The notes under the pieces are model-generated. The model was not told the DNA's origin. It saw only the letters and a program-made list of their open reading frames with translations, and did not search any database. This document shows positions 5,882 to 10,020 of a stretch of DNA of 10,020 nucleotides, one piece after another. Made by a program: the position numbers and the translations under genes. Origin of the DNA: Actinomycetota bacterium (GTDB lineage: Bacteria; Actinomycetota; Acidimicrobiia; Acidimicrobiales; Ilumatobacteraceae); the NCBI GenBank assembly GCA_005789925.1, contig SXWG01000114.1, forward strand, positions 1 through 10,020, read 5' to 3'. The stretch's first letter is position 1; each line of letters starts with the position of its first letter.

Positions 5882-5887
5882 TACGGT
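5882..5887 (+). promoter_or_regulatory. Candidate -10 box for leaderless start at 5895
   Basis: TACGGT ends exactly 7 nt before the GTG at 5895, and no Shine-Dalgarno is present in the upstream sequence. This is the spacing expected when transcription begins at the start codon. Confidence 0.45.
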
Positions 5888-5894
5888 CGTCTTC

Positions 5895-8180
5895 GTGCGT
5901 TACCCGAAAATTCTTGCAATAGCCACGGCCCTCACGATGGCGACCATGTCAACTTTAGTCATCCAACCGGCATCTGCAGTAGGGCCGACGACTTTGTATG
6001 TCGCACGTACTGGTTCAGTCGGCAATGGCTCGAGCTGTGCATCACCCGGCTATGTCGGGTCAACACACGCTGCGATTCAAGCGGCACTTAATGCAGCGAG
6101 CACAGGTGACACGGTCTACCTATGCGCAGGTATCTATTCCATTTCCACACGGCTTGAGGTAACGAAGTCCTTGACAATCCGTGGAGCAGGCGCCAACTCG
6201 ACGGTCCTGGACGGGGGTGGTAGCACTCAGATTTTGATTGTTCAGGACGCAAATCTCAACGACGGAGCATCCGGTGACGAGATTACGGCCACAATTGAGG
6301 CACTGTCATTTGAAAATGGCAATGCAACCGACATCAACGGAACGGAATGTGACGATGGCAACCGTTGTGGAGGAGCAATTTTCGTCGAAAATGAGAGCCG
6401 AATCGCGATCTCTGACGTTCACTTTAAAAACAACACAGCTGATTTTATTGGTGGTGCCGTGGCACGTTTCATTGGTCAGTATCAGGACGTTCCTTCGACG
6501 ATCAACCGGTCATCGTTTGAGGGAAACATGGCAAAACTAGATGGTGGCGCAATCGCGACCCTCTTTGGATTCGGGTTGACAATCAACAGGTCGACGTTCT
6601 ATCGGAATGGAATCTTGCCCACCTGGGATGCGAGAAGTGGTGCAGCTGTAATCGCTAACTTTGCTACGGCGACCATCAACGAATCGACTCTTTATGACCA
6701 CGATGCCCCGTCGGGAATCACCGTGCTTTACGGAGACATCACTGTCAATCGCAGTGTCCTCGCACAAGCCTCTGGGAGCACAACAACTGTATGCAATGGA
6801 AGCCAAACGGTGTCCGGCGCTCGTGCCAACCTCGTGACCGACAACAGCTGTGGTGTGACACAATCGAAGGTGGTCGCTGGTGCAGGTAACTCAGCGCTTG
6901 TTTCACTCAGTGACTTGAAGCTGGGGGTATTTGGCTTCAACGGTTATTCAACGAAATCGATTCCATTATTGAGCGGTAGTACCGCGCTGAATCATTGGAC
7001 TGGGTGCACTGGGAGCGATCAAGTCGGGGTCTCTGTGCCGCAAGGTTCATCATGCGACGTCGGTGCAAGTGAGCGGTCTGCAAGTCAGTCGCTCAACGCG
7101 ATCGACACTTCAACGTGGTCGTATGGAGGGAACACTCTCTATCGCAATCTTGGATTGAATGTCGCTCTCGTGGCTGCGCCAACCGACGCAGCAGGCCAGG
7201 GAGTGACCTACTCGTCTCAGACATCTGGTGTGTGCACCGTGAACCAGACATCCGGTGCATTGACTTTGGTTTCAGATGGAACATGCACATTGACAGCAAG
7301 TTCGAGTAGCTATCTCCTCAGAGATCAGTCAACTGCAGACAAGTCATTTGTAGTGGCGGCCACGGCCCCCACTACGACTACGACGACCACCACGACGACA
7401 GTGCCGCGTTCGACAACGACTGTTGCTCCGTCAACGACGGTTGCGTCGGTGACGACGACTAGTGAGGTGGCTCCAACAACGACTGTGTCTTTTGGTCAGA
7501 CGCAGATTGCGCGTGTGGCGACGACTACGACCACTGCTGAACGAGCGGGACAAACTGCTGTGGCGTCAACGACGACCACGACGACGCCACGTCCGGTGGC
7601 GACCACGTCTGCGCCAACAACGACAACAACGACTGTGCCTGAGATTGCTGAAGCTGCCCCTGGTGAAGCGGCGATTCTCGTTGGTGGTGAGCCTGTCGAG
7701 TCGACCGTGACACGCAGTAATGATCAGTTGGTGATCTCTGCAGGTGACATGGCCGCAACGATTTCTCGAATCACCGCTGACGGGGCTGTTGCACCGCTTG
7801 ACAACGACGGAAATATCCGTTTGAGCGAAGGTGATCAGATTCAGGTCGAAGCGTCTGGTTTTGCCCCGAATTCTGATGTTGAGGTGTGGTTGTTTTCAAC
7901 GCCGACACTGCTTGGCAAAGTCACTGCCAATGCTCAAGGAACAGCTACTGCGACGTTCCCACTTCCTCGTGGTGCTGAGAGCGGTAATCACCGTGTTGCG
8001 TTGAATGGCAAGAACTCTGCTGGTGATGACGCGTCGTTCGCGGTCGGCATCGTCATTGGGTCGAGCTCTGGTGGGGTGTCCACGGCGGGCAAGGTGCTCA
8101 TTTCGGTTCCTATTGCGTTGGCTGTTCTGTTCGCATTGGTAATTCCCGCGAGACGGCGACGAAAAGTCCAAGTGGCGTAG
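5895..8180 (+). CDS. Large wall-spanning surface protein: beta-helix, Ig-like domain, Thr-rich stalk, C-terminal anchor
   Basis: A 761-aa exported protein. Residues 1-28 are a signal peptide ending in a likely ASA|V cleavage site. Residues about 35-394 look like a right-handed parallel beta-helix: short Asn/Gly-rich rungs such as GGAIFVENES, INRSSF, INRSTFYRNG and INESTLYDHD, closing with the SCDVGASE motif (Cys387) that ends many 'choice-of-anchor Q' beta-helix proteins. Residues about 397-489 resemble a bacterial Ig-like repeat (SSQTSGVCTVNQTSGALTLV, then DGTCTLTAS). Residues 490-581 are a Thr-rich stalk. Residues about 585-727 form a second beta-sandwich-like region (GFAPNSDVEVWLFSTPTLLG). 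The end is a membrane helix (about 734-751) followed by ARRRRK, so the protein is held in the membrane and projects outward; no LPXTG sortase signal is seen. Start GTG 5895 lacks a Shine-Dalgarno. Binding or enzyme function is unknown. Confidence 0.88.
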   Translation: MRYPKILAIATALTMATMSTLVIQPASAVGPTTLYVARTGSVGNGSSCASPGYVGSTHAAIQAALNAASTGDTVYLCAGIYSISTRLEVTKSLTIRGAGANSTVLDGGGSTQILIVQDANLNDGASGDEITATIEALSFENGNATDINGTECDDGNRCGGAIFVENESRIAISDVHFKNNTADFIGGAVARFIGQYQDVPSTINRSSFEGNMAKLDGGAIATLFGFGLTINRSTFYRNGILPTWDARSGAAVIANFATATINESTLYDHDAPSGITVLYGDITVNRSVLAQASGSTTTVCNGSQTVSGARANLVTDNSCGVTQSKVVAGAGNSALVSLSDLKLGVFGFNGYSTKSIPLLSGSTALNHWTGCTGSDQVGVSVPQGSSCDVGASERSASQSLNAIDTSTWSYGGNTLYRNLGLNVALVAAPTDAAGQGVTYSSQTSGVCTVNQTSGALTLVSDGTCTLTASSSSYLLRDQSTADKSFVVAATAPTTTTTTTTTTVPRSTTTVAPSTTVASVTTTSEVAPTTTVSFGQTQIARVATTTTTAERAGQTAVASTTTTTTPRPVATTSAPTTTTTTVPEIAEAAPGEAAILVGGEPVESTVTRSNDQLVISAGDMAATISRITADGAVAPLDNDGNIRLSEGDQIQVEASGFAPNSDVEVWLFSTPTLLGKVTANAQGTATATFPLPRGAESGNHRVALNGKNSAGDDASFAVGIVIGSSSGGVSTAGKVLISVPIALAVLFALVIPARRRRKVQVA
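7362..7640 (+). repeat. Thr-codon low-complexity tract coding the stalk
   Basis: This stretch is dense in ACG, ACT, ACC and ACA codons, with runs of 5 to 10 threonines separated by short Pro/Val/Ala/Ser islands (VPRSTTTVAPSTTVASV). Mixing of synonymous codons keeps it from being a perfect DNA repeat. It likely encodes an extended wall-crossing stalk that could be glycosylated, and may vary in length between strains. Confidence 0.8.
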
Positions 8181-8191
8181 AGTAATCCTCT

Positions 8192-8764
8192 GTGCCATCC
8201 CACTTTGGATTCCGCCGCAGACGTAGTTCGGGTGAAGATGGCGCAGGCTGGATCTATGCAGATCTTTTCCTGGCACTCACCATCGTCGGGCTCGGAAGCG
8301 CCATCATCACATCGGGAATTGCTCTCAGTTCAGGAACTCCGGCAGTAACGACCACGACACAACCGACGTTCCAGTTGAGCTGTGCTGAATTCGGAATCAA
8401 GATTCCAAACTCGATCATGGACCGTGGCAAGGCAGCAATCGGCGCCGCCATCGAAAAGGGCATCGCCGCAGAGATCAAGGATCGAGGTTGGTCCGAAGAG
8501 CAAGCCAAACCGGGCCTTGTGATTCTCGCTGGAGGGTTCAGCTCTGGCGAACAGCCTGGCGAAGGTGACCAACGGGCGCAGGCGAAAGTTCCCAGTGTCC
8601 GCAGTTCGACACCGTTGTTGAACGGCGTCGAAGTGAGAACGATTGGCGCGCAGATATTGCGTGTTGACGGTGAAAGAGTCGGCGTCGGTGGCGCGGGCAG
8701 CTACGTGCTCGTCGTGTACCTGGTGTACAGCGGCGAAAAGCTCGAAGAGAATTGCGAAAAGTAG
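8192..8764 (+). CDS. Single-pass membrane protein with MotB-like Asp-containing helix, unknown function
   Basis: A 190-aa protein that I cannot name. The basic N-terminus (FGFRRRRSSGEDG) is followed by one membrane helix at residues 21-45, in the order G-W20-I-Y22-A-D24-LFLALTIVGLG. The Trp...Tyr-Ala-Asp arrangement at the start of the helix resembles the MotB/ExbD-type helix in which Asp carries protons in stator complexes. After a Thr-rich linker comes an extracytoplasmic domain of about 130 residues with one Cys at each end (64 and 188), a possible disulfide. Its segment with VILAGGFSSGEQPGEGDQRA is faintly like an OmpA-type peptidoglycan-binding core, but I would not assert that. GTG 8192 starts 11 nt after the previous stop. 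There is no clear Shine-Dalgarno, so reinitiation or a TAGAGT (8178-8183) leaderless promoter could serve it. Confidence 0.75.
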   Translation: MPSHFGFRRRRSSGEDGAGWIYADLFLALTIVGLGSAIITSGIALSSGTPAVTTTTQPTFQLSCAEFGIKIPNSIMDRGKAAIGAAIEKGIAAEIKDRGWSEEQAKPGLVILAGGFSSGEQPGEGDQRAQAKVPSVRSSTPLLNGVEVRTIGAQILRVDGERVGVGGAGSYVLVVYLVYSGEKLEENCEK

Positions 8765-8780
8765 GGAAGGGAAGCGACAC

Positions 8781-9314
8781 ATGTCGTTGGAGAGAATTTC
8801 GAACAAAGTGGCACTACAGGCGGTCGACCAGTGGTTGAAGGTGTCACAGCAGAAGAATCACATCAGTCCTGTCGTCAGAGAATTGACCGACGACATTCGT
8901 GAAGAACGCAATTTGGCATCGTGGTCCAACGTCAACTTCATGCAGCTGATTCCGTTTCGAACTGAGACTCCACGGTTGTTGCACATTGTGCGAGCAGGTT
9001 GCCTCTTCTTGCCGATTCTCCTCACATGGCTGGCACTGTCCCAAGTCATCGGTCCGTTCGCGCTCTACCTTCAGAATGTCCAAGCAAGTGCGAACTTTCT
9101 GTGGTTCTGGCAACAGAACCCGGACAATTCTTTCTCCGACCTGTACGTGCTGAGCCACGTCGCATTGACGGACGCAGCAGTCTTGGCGTTCCTGCTCGTT
9201 CTTGCGATGCGGATCAGTTGGTGGGAGACCACCCGTGAAGAAAAGATGGAGACCGTCTACGCGGACATGCTCTCCACCCTCGAGCGATACTTCGCGCCCC
9301 ATCGTTCAAACTGA
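8781..9314 (+). CDS. Two-helix membrane protein paired with the 8192 gene, unknown function
   Basis: A 177-aa protein, not recognised by name. Residues 1-65 are soluble and helical (DQWLKVSQQKNHISPVVREL). Membrane helices lie at about 68-92 (AGCLFLPILLTWLALSQVIG) and 121-145 (LSHVALTDAAVLAFLLVLAM), separated by a 28-residue loop with ANFLWFWQQNP. A cytoplasmic tail follows, ending in a helix (EKMETVYADMLSTLERYF). I recall unnamed actinobacterial proteins with a similar 'LLTW...FLxLWQ' pattern, often next to single-pass partners; this is recollection, not a search. The start is ATG 8781, 16 nt after the previous stop, with AAGGGA at 8767-8772. The same frame stays open to 8643, but that extension overlaps the 8192 gene and is Cys/Arg/Ser-rich nonsense. 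Confidence 0.75.
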   Translation: MSLERISNKVALQAVDQWLKVSQQKNHISPVVRELTDDIREERNLASWSNVNFMQLIPFRTETPRLLHIVRAGCLFLPILLTWLALSQVIGPFALYLQNVQASANFLWFWQQNPDNSFSDLYVLSHVALTDAAVLAFLLVLAMRISWWETTREEKMETVYADMLSTLERYFAPHRSN

Positions 9315-9322
9315 GTGTTCAC

Positions 9323-10020
9323 GTGAAGGGTGACGACTTCCACGTTCACGCCGCGTCACCGCGGGGCTTCACTCAAGCGTTCATCCATGAGCATGTGTCA
9401 GACCATGCACCGACCATCGTTTGTGTGCACGGCTGGCCAGAGACAAAGCGCATCTTCTGGAAGGTGATCGGGCCTCTGAGAGACGCCGGATTCAACGTTG
9501 TGGTTCCTGACCTCCGAGGTTTTGGTGACTCTGACGTCGCCCCCGATGGATTCAACGACGTGGCCGCTCACGCGCACGACATTCTCGCTCTCGTGCGTGA
9601 CCATCTCGGCTACGACAAGGTGGTACTCGCTGGTGGCGATCTTGGCGGTCCGATCATCCAGTACTTGGCGCTCGCTCACAGCCAATGGGTCGATCGCATG
9701 GTGCTGTTCAACTCGCCTGTGCCGTTCGACAAGGTGACGATGGCTCATCTCGACACTCGTGCACCTCGTGCATCAATGGATTACTTCATTCGCCAGGCGA
9801 CCGATGCAGATGGGTTGATGGGCGAGCTCTCGACGGAAAAGGCGCGTAGGAACTACATCGCCACGTTCTACACGTCTCGATACTGGGCACACTCCGGGAC
9901 ATTCTCCGACGAGGATGTCCGCTTCCACACGGAACCGTTCGGAGATGCACGCAAGCTGCGCGCAACATTCGCCAACTACGAGACGTCACTTCCTGGTGCG
10001 GTCGTATCCGCCCCGGTCAA
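9323..10020 (+). CDS. Alpha/beta hydrolase, epoxide-hydrolase-like, 3' end outside window
   Basis: 232 codons are visible and the frame runs off the window edge. The fold markers of epoxide hydrolases and haloalkane dehalogenases are present: the oxyanion-hole motif VCVHGWPE (residues 33-40), PDLRGFGDSD (62-71), and a nucleophile elbow LAGGDLGG with Asp106 as nucleophile. Asp rather than Ser at this position points to hydrolysis through an ester intermediate on an epoxide or carbon-halogen bond. HGWPE and GFGDSD favour the epoxide hydrolase side. The elbow reads GGDLGG where most epoxide hydrolases have GHDWGG. The downstream acid and His lie past the edge. The start is likely GTG 9323, 8 nt after the previous stop, with no clear Shine-Dalgarno; an earlier in-frame start is not excluded because the frame is open further upstream. 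Substrate unknown. Confidence 0.88.
   Translation, partial: MKGDDFHVHAASPRGFTQAFIHEHVSDHAPTIVCVHGWPETKRIFWKVIGPLRDAGFNVVVPDLRGFGDSDVAPDGFNDVAAHAHDILALVRDHLGYDKVVLAGGDLGGPIIQYLALAHSQWVDRMVLFNSPVPFDKVTMAHLDTRAPRASMDYFIRQATDADGLMGELSTEKARRNYIATFYTSRYWAHSGTFSDEDVRFHTEPFGDARKLRATFANYETSLPGAVVSAPV

Noticed and set aside
7362..7640. Repetitive tract considered as CRISPR or tandem DNA repeat
   Set aside because: There are no equal-length repeats with unique spacers; the pattern follows threonine codons in frame.
8643..8780. Upstream extension of the two-helix membrane protein
   Set aside because: Overlaps the 8192 gene in another frame and is a Cys/Ser/Arg jumble; the ATG at 8781 has a good Shine-Dalgarno.
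1..10020. Mobile element, prophage or defence island
   Set aside because: No transposase, integrase, terminal inverted repeats, tRNA genes or recognisable defence genes are visible; the housekeeping genes appear intact.

Overview
The window reads as actinobacterial chromosome. It has moderate-to-high GC, frequent GTG starts, and several starts with no Shine-Dalgarno sequence but a TAnnnT box 6-8 nt upstream, the pattern of leaderless actinobacterial genes. The Thr-rich, C-terminally anchored beta-helix surface protein and the short unnamed proteins look most like Acidimicrobiia (Ilumatobacteraceae-like). That placement rests on recognising protein style and was not searched.

Layout. 1-348: 3' end of groEL with the Gly/Met tail, followed by a strong hairpin terminator. 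497-865: small four-helix membrane protein. 886-1742: two-gene unit, a 58-aa protein overlapping by 4 bp a CoA-pyrophosphatase-type Nudix hydrolase. 1739-5097, minus strand: a riboflavin operon (FMN riboswitch, ribD, ribBA, ribH, joined by ATGA overlaps) followed by a secreted prokaryotic phospholipase A2. The phospholipase stop codon overlaps the stop codon of the convergent Nudix gene. 5138-5785, minus: TetR-family regulator with a long Lys/Ala/Pro-rich basic N-terminal tail. 5895-9314, plus: tight gene run encoding a 761-aa wall-spanning beta-helix surface protein, a single-pass protein with a MotB-like Trp...Tyr-Ala-Asp membrane helix, and a two-helix membrane protein. 9323 to the end: an epoxide-hydrolase-like alpha/beta hydrolase, cut by the window edge.

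How the genes work together. RibD and RibBA turn GTP and ribulose 5-phosphate into the two substrates of RibH, which makes lumazine. The last enzyme, riboflavin synthase (ribE), is not in the window. The FMN riboswitch places the ribD Shine-Dalgarno inside its own P1 stem, which suggests translational shut-off when FMN is bound. The TetR gene lies divergent from the surface-protein run, and a 14-bp palindrome near the presumed -35 of that run is a candidate operator. The least described part is the pair at 8192-9314, which may be a small membrane complex related at a distance to MotB-type proton-channel partners.
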